Origin: Chitinophaga sp. GbtcB8
Lineage (GTDB): Bacteria > Bacteroidota > Bacteroidia > Chitinophagales > Chitinophagaceae
Assembly (NCBI RefSeq): GCF_019091455.1
Contig: NZ_JAGXJN010000013.1
Span: 1 to 64,000 of the forward strand
Reading direction: 5' to 3'
Length of the DNA stretch: 64,000 bases
The position numbers and the translations under genes are program-made. The notes under the pieces are model-generated. The model had not been told where the DNA came from and made no database searches. It saw only the letters and a program-made list of their open reading frames with translations. Below, one piece after another: positions 51,123 to 60,184 of the stretch; position 1 is the first letter of the stretch, and the number at the start of each line of letters is the position of its first letter.

Positions 51123-51896
51123 TTGTTATACCGCATTACAAATATCATCACCTTTCTGTTGCTCGCAGGGCTTTTGTGCCTGCACAACCTGTGGCAGCCG
51201 GTAGCCTGGTGGGTTTTTGTAATGCTGTTATTCGTATATGTGTCACTGTTAGTATGGGGATCTATGGATGTAAGGGCTGGTTTTTACATGCCGGTTACCT
51301 GCCAGGTGCCTACACAGCAGAAGGTAGTGGCCTTAACTTTTGATGATGGCCCGCTGCCGCAGTTTACCCCGCAGGTGCTGGACATATTACAGGCGCATAA
51401 AGTACCGGCTGCTTTTTTTTGCATTGGTAAAAACATACCCGGTAATGAAGGCTTGCTGAAACGGGTGTACGAAGAAGGACACCTGGTAGGCAACCACAGC
51501 TACTCCCATCATTTCTGGTTCGACCTGTTCGGTGCGGGCCGTATGCTGGAAGAGCTGCAGCAAACAGATACAAATGTGCAGCAGGTAACCGGTCAGCGGC
51601 CGCTTTTTTTTCGTCCGCCGTACGGGGTTACCAATCCTAATCTGAGCAAAGCAGTCCGTAAAGGCGGTTACTTTGCATTAGGCTGGAACATCCGCTCTTT
51701 AGACACGGTGATAAAGGAAGAAGGGCCCTTGCTGGAACGTATTACCAGTAAATTGCAGCCCGGCAGCATTATTTTGCTGCATGACAGTGCTGCAGTAACA
51801 GTACAGGTATTACCGGCGCTGATCGCCTATTTGCACAGCAATGGGTATACTATAGAAAGGATTGATAAACTGTTAAATAAACCTGCTTATGCGTAG
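51123..51896 (+). CDS. Polysaccharide deacetylase family protein (NodB fold)
   Basis: A 257-residue protein from a TTG start 5 bases after the previous stop. Residues about 5-50 hold two membrane segments; the rest is a NodB domain with LTFDDGPLPQ (catalytic Asp-Asp), the metal pair in HSYSHH and RPPYGVTN, and HDSAAVT near the end. It would deacetylate an N- or O-acetylated sugar on the periplasmic side, possibly part of a glycolipid form of the pigment. It overlaps the LolA gene by 8 bases. Confidence 0.87.
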   Translation: MLYRITNIITFLLLAGLLCLHNLWQPVAWWVFVMLLFVYVSLLVWGSMDVRAGFYMPVTCQVPTQQKVVALTFDDGPLPQFTPQVLDILQAHKVPAAFFCIGKNIPGNEGLLKRVYEEGHLVGNHSYSHHFWFDLFGAGRMLEELQQTDTNVQQVTGQRPLFFRPPYGVTNPNLSKAVRKGGYFALGWNIRSLDTVIKEEGPLLERITSKLQPGSIILLHDSAAVTVQVLPALIAYLHSNGYTIERIDKLLNKPAYA

Positions 51897-52521
51897 ATGG
51901 ATGTTATTGGTTTGTTGTATGAGCGTGCTACATATATATGCACAAACAGGCGGTTTTAAACCCGTAGCAGATGCGGCTGCCTTTAAACAGCAGTTTGCAA
52001 AGGCATCGCAAAACACGCAATCCATACAGGCCGATTTTGTGCAGGAGAAAAACCTGAGCATGCTGTCTGATAAGATTGTTTCCAAAGGAAAGTTCTGGTT
52101 CCGTAAAGAGAATAAGGTGCGTATGGAATACCAGCAGCCATCCTATTACCTGATGGTAATGAACGGTAAGGATATTTTTACCAAAGACGGTCAAAAGCAG
52201 AACAAGGTAAGCACCAAAGGGAATAAGCTGTTTGAGCAGATCAACCGCATTACGGTGGATTGTGTGCAGGGTAATGTGTTCAACAACCCGGACTTTACCA
52301 CTAAAGTGCTGGAAAATGCGCAGTACTACCGGTTGGAGATGACACCGGTATCCAAAGCGCTGCAACAGTATTTCAAAACTATTGAGCTGCTGGTGGATAA
52401 AAAGGATTATTCTGTGTCGTCTATTGAAATGCAGGAAGCCGGCGGGGATAATACCATCATTAGCTTTTTGCATAAACAAATGAATGTAAATATCCCGGAT
52501 GCAGTATTTACAGTTAAATAA
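51889..52521 (+). CDS. LolA-like outer membrane lipoprotein carrier protein
   Basis: A 210-residue periplasmic protein with a signal peptide (cut after HIYAQ) and the LolA fold: IQADFVQEKNLSMLSDKIVSKGKFWF, then KVRMEYQQPSYYLMVMNGKD. LolA half-barrels shuttle lipids or lipoproteins across the periplasm. Its place inside the pigment cluster, next to an MMPL exporter and an outer membrane lipoprotein, suggests it carries the pigment lipid rather than being the general LolA. Such LolA genes are also known from aryl-polyene clusters. Confidence 0.9.
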   Translation: MRRWMLLVCCMSVLHIYAQTGGFKPVADAAAFKQQFAKASQNTQSIQADFVQEKNLSMLSDKIVSKGKFWFRKENKVRMEYQQPSYYLMVMNGKDIFTKDGQKQNKVSTKGNKLFEQINRITVDCVQGNVFNNPDFTTKVLENAQYYRLEMTPVSKALQQYFKTIELLVDKKDYSVSSIEMQEAGGDNTIISFLHKQMNVNIPDAVFTVK

Positions 52522-53227
52522 TGAAAGCAGCTCCGGGAGAAGGATCAGGGCTGTGAAAGGTTGGCCGGTTTTACGGCAGAAAGGCACGCTGAAAGAAGGG
52601 CTGTCTTTTAGCTGGAGTACAGGTTTTTTGCTGGTTTGCGTATTGTTATTCAGCTCCTGCACTTCCGTTTACCGCGGCCTGCAGCGCAGCAATGGTGATG
52701 TGAATTGCATACGGCAGTTTCAGCCGCAGTTCACCAATACGCTGTACAGCACACAGGTAGATGTGCTGAAGCATCACCTGAGCGGTTTGCTGTTCTTCAA
52801 AAAAATGCCGGATAGCAGCCTGCGTGTGGTGTTTGCCAATGAAATGGGATTTAAATTCTTTGACTTTGAGTTCACGAAAGACAGTGGTTTTGTAAAACAT
52901 TACATGCTGCCGAAAATGGATAAAAAGGTGATCGTAAAAACCCTGCGGAACGATTTTGAATTAGTGCTGCTGCGGGCAGGTTTGGAAAAGGCCACGGTGC
53001 TGCAGGATAGCGGGTATCATTACATCGCTGTTCCAACCGCCAAAGGCAACAACTATTACATAACGGATACGGCCTGCACCCGGCTGGAGCGCATAGAAAA
53101 ATCATCCAAACGGAAACCGGTGGTTAAAGTATGGATGCGGCATTATGAGCAGGGCGTACCGGATACTATTTTAATACAACACCAGAATTTTAAGTTCAAT
53201 ATTTCATTACAACGCGTACAAAAATAA
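52499..53227 (+). CDS. Lipoprotein of unknown function next to LolA
   Basis: A protein of up to 242 residues with a lipobox LFSSC after the hydrophobic stretch TGFLLVCVLLF. The start is uncertain: the ATG at 52499 overlaps lolA by 23 bases, while the GTG at 52553 gives a more usual signal peptide. The mature part (VVFANEMGFKFFDFEF, YYITDTACTRLERIEK) has the look of a beta-rich lipid-binding protein of the LolB type, but I cannot assign a family. It may receive the cargo carried by the LolA-like protein. Confidence 0.72.
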   Translation: MQYLQLNNESSSGRRIRAVKGWPVLRQKGTLKEGLSFSWSTGFLLVCVLLFSSCTSVYRGLQRSNGDVNCIRQFQPQFTNTLYSTQVDVLKHHLSGLLFFKKMPDSSLRVVFANEMGFKFFDFEFTKDSGFVKHYMLPKMDKKVIVKTLRNDFELVLLRAGLEKATVLQDSGYHYIAVPTAKGNNYYITDTACTRLERIEKSSKRKPVVKVWMRHYEQGVPDTILIQHQNFKFNISLQRVQK

Positions 53228-53601
53228 TGCTGGAAGGAAGTTTTTATAACATTGTACAATCGGAGCAAACAGCGTCGTCATTTATGGCTTTACTGGCGCT
53301 GAATGCCGCGCATCCTGTATTTGAAGGACACTTTCCCGGTCAGCCGGTAGTGCCGGGCGTGTGCATGATGCAAACCATCCAGGAGCTGCTGGAAAAGGGC
53401 CTGCAAAACAAAGTATTGCTGCAAAAGGCCACCAGCATGAAGTTCCTGGTGATGATTAACCCGGTAGTGCAACCACAGGTAACGGTTACCCTGCAATACA
53501 CTTTGCAGGAAAATAATATCGTAAAAGTGAATGCTGTTATTAAAAGTGACAGCAGCATTTTTATGAAATTTCAGGGAACGTTTAGTCTAATTACGAATTG
53601 A
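53227..53601 (+). CDS. Hot-dog-fold 3-hydroxyacyl-ACP dehydratase-like protein (DH 2)
   Basis: A 124-residue FabA/FabZ-like protein with HPVFEGHFPGQPVVPGVCMMQTIQE, the classical motif in which the histidine of GHFPG is catalytic. The acid residue of the helix is also present. It starts at an ATG overlapping the previous stop. Together with the protein at 42763 it gives the cluster two dehydratases, perhaps acting on different chain lengths or carriers. Confidence 0.87.
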   Translation: MLEGSFYNIVQSEQTASSFMALLALNAAHPVFEGHFPGQPVVPGVCMMQTIQELLEKGLQNKVLLQKATSMKFLVMINPVVQPQVTVTLQYTLQENNIVKVNAVIKSDSSIFMKFQGTFSLITN

Positions 53602-54764
53602 CAAGTATTGCACCTCATATCGCTGTCCTTATTCCCACCTACAATAACGCCTCCTCTCTGGGGCAGGTATTGAAGGATGTGTTATCCTATACACAACACG
53701 TAATTGTGGTGAATGATGGCAGTACAGATACTACTACTGAAATACTGGACCAGTTCCCCACTGTACAGCGTGTAGCGTATACGCGTAACCGTGGTAAAGG
53801 TATTGCCCTGCGCCGGGGATTTAAATATGCTCTGCAGCAGGGATATGAATATGTGATCACAATAGATGCGGACGGGCAGCACTTTGCCTCCGACCTGCAG
53901 GTGTTCCTGGATAAGCTGCAAACAGAAAAGAACGCTATACTCATTGGTGCACGTAACCTGCACCAGGAGAATATGCCCGGCAAAAACTCTTTTGCCAATA
54001 AATTTTCCAACTTCTGGTTTTACGTGGAAACAGGCATGAAGGCTGCAGATACCCAGTCCGGCTACCGCCTGTATCCTTTAAACTTAATATCGCCTATCCC
54101 GTTCTGGTGCACCCGTTATGAGTTTGAGGTAGAGGTGCTGGTACGTAGTGCATGGAGGGGTATTAAAATAGACTGGGTGCCGGTGCAGGTATATTATCCA
54201 CCGGCAGAAGAGCGGGTATCACATTTCCGCCCCTTCCAGGATTTTTCCCGCATCAGCGTGTTAAACACGGTGCTGGTGCTCATTACTTTCCTGTACATTA
54301 AACCGCGCGACTTTATCCGCTTCCTGTTCAAAAAGGAAAGCTGGCGCTGGTTGTGGAAAGAGGTGTTGCTGAATCCCGGTGAATCAAACGGTAAAAAAGC
54401 ATTGTCAATAGGGTTGGGCATCTTTATGGGTATTGTGCCCATTTGGGGTTTCCAGATGTTAGTTGCATTATTGCTGGCTACTCTTTTTAAGCTCAATAAA
54501 GCATTGGTGCTTATTGCGGCCAATATCAGCATACCGCCCCTGATACCGGTTATTGTGTTCCTGAGCCTGATGGTAGGCCGTATATGGATAGGGAACGATG
54601 CTACGTTCGTAATATTCAGTAAGCACCTGAGCCAGGAGGCAGTAAAGCAGAACATACTACAATATATATATGGCAGTGTAACGCTGGCCGTGGCAGCCGG
54701 GGTAACATTCGGGTTAGTAACCTATGTGTTGCTGGCTATATTCAGAAAGCAGAAACATGGGTAG
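53598..54764 (+). CDS. GT2 glycosyltransferase with C-terminal DUF2062 membrane domain
   Basis: A 388-residue protein from a TTG start overlapping the previous stop. Residues 1 to about 225 are a family 2 glycosyltransferase of the dolichol-phosphate mannose synthase type (VLIPTYNNASSLG, VNDGSTD, metal motif DADGQH). Residues about 240-388 form the DUF2062 domain with several membrane segments (GIFMGIVPIWGFQMLVALLLA). It should transfer a sugar to a lipid at the inner membrane. It overlaps the exporter fusion gene by 8 bases. Confidence 0.88.
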   Translation: MTSIAPHIAVLIPTYNNASSLGQVLKDVLSYTQHVIVVNDGSTDTTTEILDQFPTVQRVAYTRNRGKGIALRRGFKYALQQGYEYVITIDADGQHFASDLQVFLDKLQTEKNAILIGARNLHQENMPGKNSFANKFSNFWFYVETGMKAADTQSGYRLYPLNLISPIPFWCTRYEFEVEVLVRSAWRGIKIDWVPVQVYYPPAEERVSHFRPFQDFSRISVLNTVLVLITFLYIKPRDFIRFLFKKESWRWLWKEVLLNPGESNGKKALSIGLGIFMGIVPIWGFQMLVALLLATLFKLNKALVLIAANISIPPLIPVIVFLSLMVGRIWIGNDATFVIFSKHLSQEAVKQNILQYIYGSVTLAVAAGVTFGLVTYVLLAIFRKQKHG

Positions 54765-57700
54765 CTTTTTTGTACATATCTATAATTTTTATGCAACCCG
54801 CAAAGTGTGGCTGTGGATCAGCGTGGTGGCCGCTTTTGCGCTCACCGGCTATTTTGCATCCCGCATTCAGCTGGAAGAGGATATTACAAAAATATTGCCC
54901 CAGGATAAAACGCTGAACAAGCTGCAGCAGGTATTTAATGATTCCCGGTTTGCAGATAAGCTGGTGGTAATGGTATCGCAGAAAGATACCGCAGCGGCTA
55001 CGGAGCCGGATAGCCTTACAACATTTGCCGCTGATCTTGAAGTAGCCATAAAGGAAGATACTGTACTAAACCCATACGTTAAACAGGTACAGGCTAAGAT
55101 AGAAGATACTGCCATACTGGGTTTGATGGCTACCATCCAGCAGCACCTGCCGGTGTTCCTGGATGAAAAAGATTACGGTACTATTGACTCGCTTATACAA
55201 CCGGAACGGCTGCACCAAACACTGGAACATAATTACCAGACCTTAATATCACCTGCAGGATTAGTGCTGAAGAAAATGATCCAGGCCGATCCGGTGGGCA
55301 TGTCATGGCAGGGAGTTAAAAAACTGCAGCAGCTGCAAATAGATGATCAGTATGAGCTGTATGATGGGTTTATTGTAACAAGAGATCACCGGCACCTGCT
55401 GCTGTTCCTTACGCCCGCTTACCCGCCCAGCGCTACTGGTAAAAATGCCGTGTTCTTAAAATTATTGCAGGCTAAGCTGGCTGAAATGCAGCCAGCGCAC
55501 GCTTTTACAGCAGCCTCTTATTTTGGCGCCACCGCTGTATCAGAAGGCAACGCCCACCAGCTGCGCATGGATACCATGCTTACACAAGGCATTGGCGTGG
55601 TGCTGCTCATAGTGCTTATTGCCTTATTCTTCCGGAAAAAAAGAGCGCCGGTATTAGTGATGCTGCCCGTAGTTTTTGGCGCATTGTTCTCACTAGCCTG
55701 TATTTACCTGATCAAAGGAAAGTTATCTGTTATAGCGCTGGGCGCAGGCGCCGTGGTATTGGGTATTGCAGTGAACTACTCGCTGCACGTATTTAACCAT
55801 TACCGCCACCTGGTCAATATCCGTGAAACTATCCGCGACCTGGCTACACCCATGACCATTGGCAGCTTTACCACCATTGGCGGGTTCCTGTGTTTGCAGT
55901 TTGTTGAATCACCTATGTTAAAGGATGTAGGTTTGTTTGCAGCATTGAGCTTAGTAGGTGCGGCTTTGTTCTCCCTGATCTTTTTACCACACTGGATCTT
56001 AATCAAACAGCCGGTTGCGGCGCAATCACATACCTGGTTGGATAAGCTGGCCGCCTACCGCCCGGAAAAAAATAAATACCTGGTGTTCGGCATTCTGCTG
56101 CTCACTGTTATCTTCTGCTTCACAGCCGGCAAAGTAGGTTTTGAAAGTGATATGATGCGCATGAACTTCATGACGCCGGAGCTGAAAGCCGCTGAAACAA
56201 AGCTGAACAGCCTGAGCGCGTATGCCGCACAATCTGTATACGTGGTAACAGAAGGACGTACGCTGGAAGAAGCCCTGCAGGCCAATGAGCGTATGCTGCC
56301 GGTGGTGCAGCAGCTGCAGCAGCAGGGCATTGTGAAAAGGTATGCCGGTGTAGGCAGCTTATTGTTATCGCAACAGGAACAGCAGGCGCGTTTACAACGC
56401 TGGCAGTTATACTGGACTCCGCAGAAAAAACAACAGCTGATCACTTACCTGCAGCAGCAGGGGCCTGCAGTAGGTTTTAAAGCCACTGCTTTTGACCCCT
56501 TTGCACAATGGCTGCAGCAGGACTTTACGGCCATGACAACCGCAGACCAGGAAGCGCTGCGCAACAGCTCCCTGGGTGATTATATTACAGTAAAGCCGGA
56601 CCGTGTATCGCTGGTTACCCTGCTCAAAGTGAACCTGGGTCAAAAGCAGGCCGTGTATAAAGCATTAGCCGCACAGCAAAATACTACGGTGCTGGATAAG
56701 CAATATGCCGCCAACCGCCTGGTAGAGGTGATCCGCAATGAGTTTAACAGCATTGCCTGGATGACCTCCCTGCTGGTATTTTTTGCCCTGCTCATCTCTT
56801 ATGGCCGTATAGAGCTGGCGCTCATCACCTTTATTCCCATGCTCATCAGCTGGATCTGGATACTGGGTATTATGGGCATGTTTGGCATCCGTTTCAATAT
56901 TGTGAACATTATTCTCAGCACCTTTATTTTTGGTTTGGGGGATGATTACAGCATCTTTACCATGGACGGCTTGTTACAGCAATACCGTACCGGTAAGGAG
57001 CAGCTCTCCTCTTTCCGTTCTTCCATCTTTTTATCTGCCATTACCACCATCTTAGGGCTGGGGGTGCTGATCTTTGCAAAACATCCATCCCTGCGTTCCA
57101 TTGCATTGATCTCTATGATCGGTATTGGCTGCGTGGTGCTGATATCGCAGGTAATGATACCGCTGCTGTTCAACTGGCTTATTGCCAAGCGCACCCGCCG
57201 TGGGTGGGCGCCGTGGACCCTGAGCGGCTGGTGCATTTCTGTATTTGCATTCACCTATTTTACGCTGGGCAGCTTGTTGCTAACCACTGTAGGTTATATC
57301 CTGATCCGCCTGAACCCTTTTAACAAGCAAAAGGGTAAGTACCTGTATCATGTATTCCTGTCATGGTTTACCTGGTCGCAGCTGCACATTATGGGCAACG
57401 TAAAAAAACGCGTTATCAATCCCCTGAATGAGCAGCTGGAAAAGCCGGCCGTTATTATCAGCAATCACCAGTCGTTCCTGGATATATTAATTTCTATTGC
57501 GTTGAATCCCAAGGTGATCCTGCTTACCAATGAATGGGTATGGCGCTCACCGGTATTTGGCGCAGTAGTGCGGCTGGCAGAATATTATCCTGTGGCAGAA
57601 GGTGCGGAAGCCAGTGTAGACAGGCTGCGCGGGTTGGTAGAACAAGGGTATTCCATTGTTGTGTACCCGGAAGGCACCCGCTCACCTGACCCGGTGATCA

Positions 57701-58605
57701 GGCGTCTTCATAAAGGCGCATTTTATTTGGCAGAACAATTGGGACTGGATGTATTGCCTGTGCTGATACACGGTACCGCCTATACGATGAGTAAGAGCGA
57801 TTTCCTGTTAAAGAACGGGGTGCTTACAGCGCAGTACCTGCCCCGTATTACACAGGAGGATAAGAGCTGGGGCGAAGGTTATGCCGCACGCACCAAAAGC
57901 ATTAGCCGCTACTTTAAGCAGCAGTATGAAGCGCTACGAAGCAGTGTGGAAACGCCTGCCTATTTCCGTGAGCAGCTTATTTACAGCTATATTTATAAAG
58001 GCCCGGTGCTGGAATGGTACATGCGTATTAAAACCCGCATGGAAAATAACTATACCCTGTTTCACAGCCTGGTGCCGGAAAAGGGCCGTATACTGGATAT
58101 TGGCTGTGGATACGGGTTTATGAGCTATATGCTGCACTTCCTGTCTGCAGAGCGCACTGTTACCGGCGTGGATTATGATGAGGATAAGATAACCACCGCT
58201 AACCACTGCTACCTGAAAAATGATAAGGTGAATTTTGAATGTGCAGATGTGGTGAGCTATACTTTTGGGCAGCATGATGCCTTTATCATTAGTGATGTAT
58301 TGCATTACCTGCAGCCACAGGAGCAGGAGCAGCTGCTGCACCGCTGCTTACAGCAGCTGGCGCCCGGTGGGGTGATCATTGTGCGGGACGGCGATGCGGA
58401 TATGAGCAAAAGGCATGAGGGTACCCGCCTTACAGAATTTTTTAGTACGCGTTTGTTGGGATTTAATAAAACAAAACAGCAGCTGTCCTTTTTTTCCGGA
58501 CAGCATTTGAAACAATTGATAGAGAAAATGGGAGCCAGTTTGGAGCAGATAGACAATACAAAGTACACGTCAAATGTGATTTTTGTTATTAAGCAGAAAG
58601 CTTAA
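54757..58605 (+). CDS. Three-part fusion: MMPL/RND exporter, PlsC acyltransferase, methyltransferase
   Basis: A 1282-residue protein. Residues 1 to about 810 are an MMPL-family RND exporter with two sets of membrane helices and large periplasmic loops (GIGVVLLIVLIALFF, then the second set near 660-820). Residues about 870-1070 form a PlsC-type acyltransferase with NHQSFLD (His904, Asp909) and VVYPEGTRS. Residues about 1075-1282 are a SAM methyltransferase with ILDIGCGYGFMSY. The frame is continuous. One chain could acylate, methylate and export a lipid-linked pigment. Start chosen at 54757; an in-frame extension overlaps the GT2 gene. Confidence 0.9.
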   Translation: MGSFFVHIYNFYATRKVWLWISVVAAFALTGYFASRIQLEEDITKILPQDKTLNKLQQVFNDSRFADKLVVMVSQKDTAAATEPDSLTTFAADLEVAIKEDTVLNPYVKQVQAKIEDTAILGLMATIQQHLPVFLDEKDYGTIDSLIQPERLHQTLEHNYQTLISPAGLVLKKMIQADPVGMSWQGVKKLQQLQIDDQYELYDGFIVTRDHRHLLLFLTPAYPPSATGKNAVFLKLLQAKLAEMQPAHAFTAASYFGATAVSEGNAHQLRMDTMLTQGIGVVLLIVLIALFFRKKRAPVLVMLPVVFGALFSLACIYLIKGKLSVIALGAGAVVLGIAVNYSLHVFNHYRHLVNIRETIRDLATPMTIGSFTTIGGFLCLQFVESPMLKDVGLFAALSLVGAALFSLIFLPHWILIKQPVAAQSHTWLDKLAAYRPEKNKYLVFGILLLTVIFCFTAGKVGFESDMMRMNFMTPELKAAETKLNSLSAYAAQSVYVVTEGRTLEEALQANERMLPVVQQLQQQGIVKRYAGVGSLLLSQQEQQARLQRWQLYWTPQKKQQLITYLQQQGPAVGFKATAFDPFAQWLQQDFTAMTTADQEALRNSSLGDYITVKPDRVSLVTLLKVNLGQKQAVYKALAAQQNTTVLDKQYAANRLVEVIRNEFNSIAWMTSLLVFFALLISYGRIELALITFIPMLISWIWILGIMGMFGIRFNIVNIILSTFIFGLGDDYSIFTMDGLLQQYRTGKEQLSSFRSSIFLSAITTILGLGVLIFAKHPSLRSIALISMIGIGCVVLISQVMIPLLFNWLIAKRTRRGWAPWTLSGWCISVFAFTYFTLGSLLLTTVGYILIRLNPFNKQKGKYLYHVFLSWFTWSQLHIMGNVKKRVINPLNEQLEKPAVIISNHQSFLDILISIALNPKVILLTNEWVWRSPVFGAVVRLAEYYPVAEGAEASVDRLRGLVEQGYSIVVYPEGTRSPDPVIRRLHKGAFYLAEQLGLDVLPVLIHGTAYTMSKSDFLLKNGVLTAQYLPRITQEDKSWGEGYAARTKSISRYFKQQYEALRSSVETPAYFREQLIYSYIYKGPVLEWYMRIKTRMENNYTLFHSLVPEKGRILDIGCGYGFMSYMLHFLSAERTVTGVDYDEDKITTANHCYLKNDKVNFECADVVSYTFGQHDAFIISDVLHYLQPQEQEQLLHRCLQQLAPGGVIIVRDGDADMSKRHEGTRLTEFFSTRLLGFNKTKQQLSFFSGQHLKQLIEKMGASLEQIDNTKYTSNVIFVIKQKA

Positions 58606-58651
58606 AGCAAAAAGCAAAAAGCTCAATGCAGCATTTAGCATTCAGCATCCT
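58606..58651. repeat. Short word repeat, family G (copy 3)
   Basis: AGCAAAAAGCAAAAAGCTCA is followed by GCAGCATTTAGCATTCAGC. The vocabulary is close to that of 43864-43880 and the inverse of 4379-4410. It fills the spacer before the flavoprotein gene. Confidence 0.5.
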
Positions 58652-58657
58652 TAGACT

Positions 58658-60181
58658 ATGAGTTATGATGTAGCCATAATCGGTAGCGGCCTGGGAGGCC
58701 TGGTTTGCGGCGCTTTATTAAGCCGCAACGGGTATCGCGTAGCCGTATTTGAAAAGAATAAACAAATAGGCGGTTGCCTGCAAACCTATGTTCGTAATAA
58801 GGTGATCTTTGATTCCGGTGTGCATTATATTGGCGCTTTGGGAGAAGGGCGTAACCTGGAAAAGATCTTCCGCTACCTGGGCATTATGGATAAGCTGAAG
58901 CTGCAACGCCTGGATATGGATGGCTTTGACCGTATTGCTTTTAATGGCGACCCTACCGAGTACCGTATAGCCCAGGGGTATGATAATTTTATAGCGCAGC
59001 TGTTAAAGGAGTTTCCCGGCGAAAGAAAGGCGTTACAGGATTACTGCCATGCTATGCAGGATGTATGCCGCCGTTTTCCCCTGTACAACCTGCGCACTGG
59101 CAGCTTTGCCGAAAAGCAGGAGGTAATGAATATTGATTGCAGCACTTTTTTGAAACAGCTAACCAGTAATGAACGCCTGCAGAATGTGCTGGCTGGCAAT
59201 AATATGTTATACGCCGGTGTGCGCGATAAAACGCCTTTTTACGTACACGCGCTGGTAGTGAACAGCTATATTGAAGATTCCTGGAAATGTGTGGATGGCG
59301 GCTCCCAGATAGGTAAGTGGCTGGCCCGGGCTATCCTGGAAAATGGCGGAAAAATTTACCGGGATACTATGGTGCAGCAGATCGTAGGGGAGGGGAACAA
59401 GGTAGATCATATTACACTGGTGAACGGGCAGCAGGTAAAAGCCAATTATTTCATCTCCAACCTGCATCCTTCGCAAACCATGGCTATGACGGAAAGCGAC
59501 CTGATACGGGGCGCATACCGTGCCCGTATCAATACCCTGGAAAATGCCATTGCACCTTTTGTGCTGAACATTGTGCTAAAGCCTAACACATTTCCCTACC
59601 TGAATTATAATTACTACTATCATCAGACAGATGATGCCTGGGAAGGCATTGATTATACAGCAGATACCTGGCCGCTTACCTATAGCCTGTTTGCGGCCGC
59701 CAGCTCCCGTCACATGCCTTATACAGACAGCCTTTCCATATTAACGTATATGCGTTATGATGAGGTGGCGCGCTGGCAGCATACTTTTAATACAACCTCG
59801 CAGGAACAGCACCGGGGCGATGATTATGAAACATTTAAACGGGAAAAGTCGGAGCGGCTGCTGGATGTGGTAGAGCAGAAATTCCCCGGGCTGCGCAACA
59901 GCATTGCTACCTGTTATGCAGCTACGCCATTATCGTTCCGGGACTACCTGGGCACAGCGGATGGCAGCCTGTACGGGGTGCAGAAAGATTATAAAGATGC
60001 GTTAAAAACCATGATCACACAGCGTACCAAGCTAACCAATTTGTATCTTACCGGCCAGAATTTAAACCTGCATGGGATCCTGGGGGTTACTATCAGTGCC
60101 GTAATGACCTGCGGAGAGATCCTGGGGCTGGATTGGCTGCTGGAACAGATCAACAAAAATGATCCATCATATATACCATAA
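58658..60181 (+). CDS. CrtI/phytoene-desaturase-like FAD oxidoreductase
   Basis: A 507-residue flavoprotein of the carotenoid isomerase/desaturase group. The FAD site is AIIGSGLGGLVCGALLSRNGY, followed by EKNKQIGGCLQTYVRN and FDSGVHYIG; the C-terminal end LTGQNLNLHGILGVTISA is the second FAD segment. It could desaturate or isomerise the polyene chain. Carotenoid synthesis is an alternative, but no phytoene synthase gene is nearby, so a role in the pigment pathway is preferred. Confidence 0.87.
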   Translation: MSYDVAIIGSGLGGLVCGALLSRNGYRVAVFEKNKQIGGCLQTYVRNKVIFDSGVHYIGALGEGRNLEKIFRYLGIMDKLKLQRLDMDGFDRIAFNGDPTEYRIAQGYDNFIAQLLKEFPGERKALQDYCHAMQDVCRRFPLYNLRTGSFAEKQEVMNIDCSTFLKQLTSNERLQNVLAGNNMLYAGVRDKTPFYVHALVVNSYIEDSWKCVDGGSQIGKWLARAILENGGKIYRDTMVQQIVGEGNKVDHITLVNGQQVKANYFISNLHPSQTMAMTESDLIRGAYRARINTLENAIAPFVLNIVLKPNTFPYLNYNYYYHQTDDAWEGIDYTADTWPLTYSLFAAASSRHMPYTDSLSILTYMRYDEVARWQHTFNTTSQEQHRGDDYETFKREKSERLLDVVEQKFPGLRNSIATCYAATPLSFRDYLGTADGSLYGVQKDYKDALKTMITQRTKLTNLYLTGQNLNLHGILGVTISAVMTCGEILGLDWLLEQINKNDPSYIP

Positions 60182-60184
60182 CTA

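Noticed and set aside
58658..60181. Carotenoid biosynthesis gene
   Set aside because: The family fits, but no phytoene synthase or cyclase is nearby, and it is embedded in the pigment operon.
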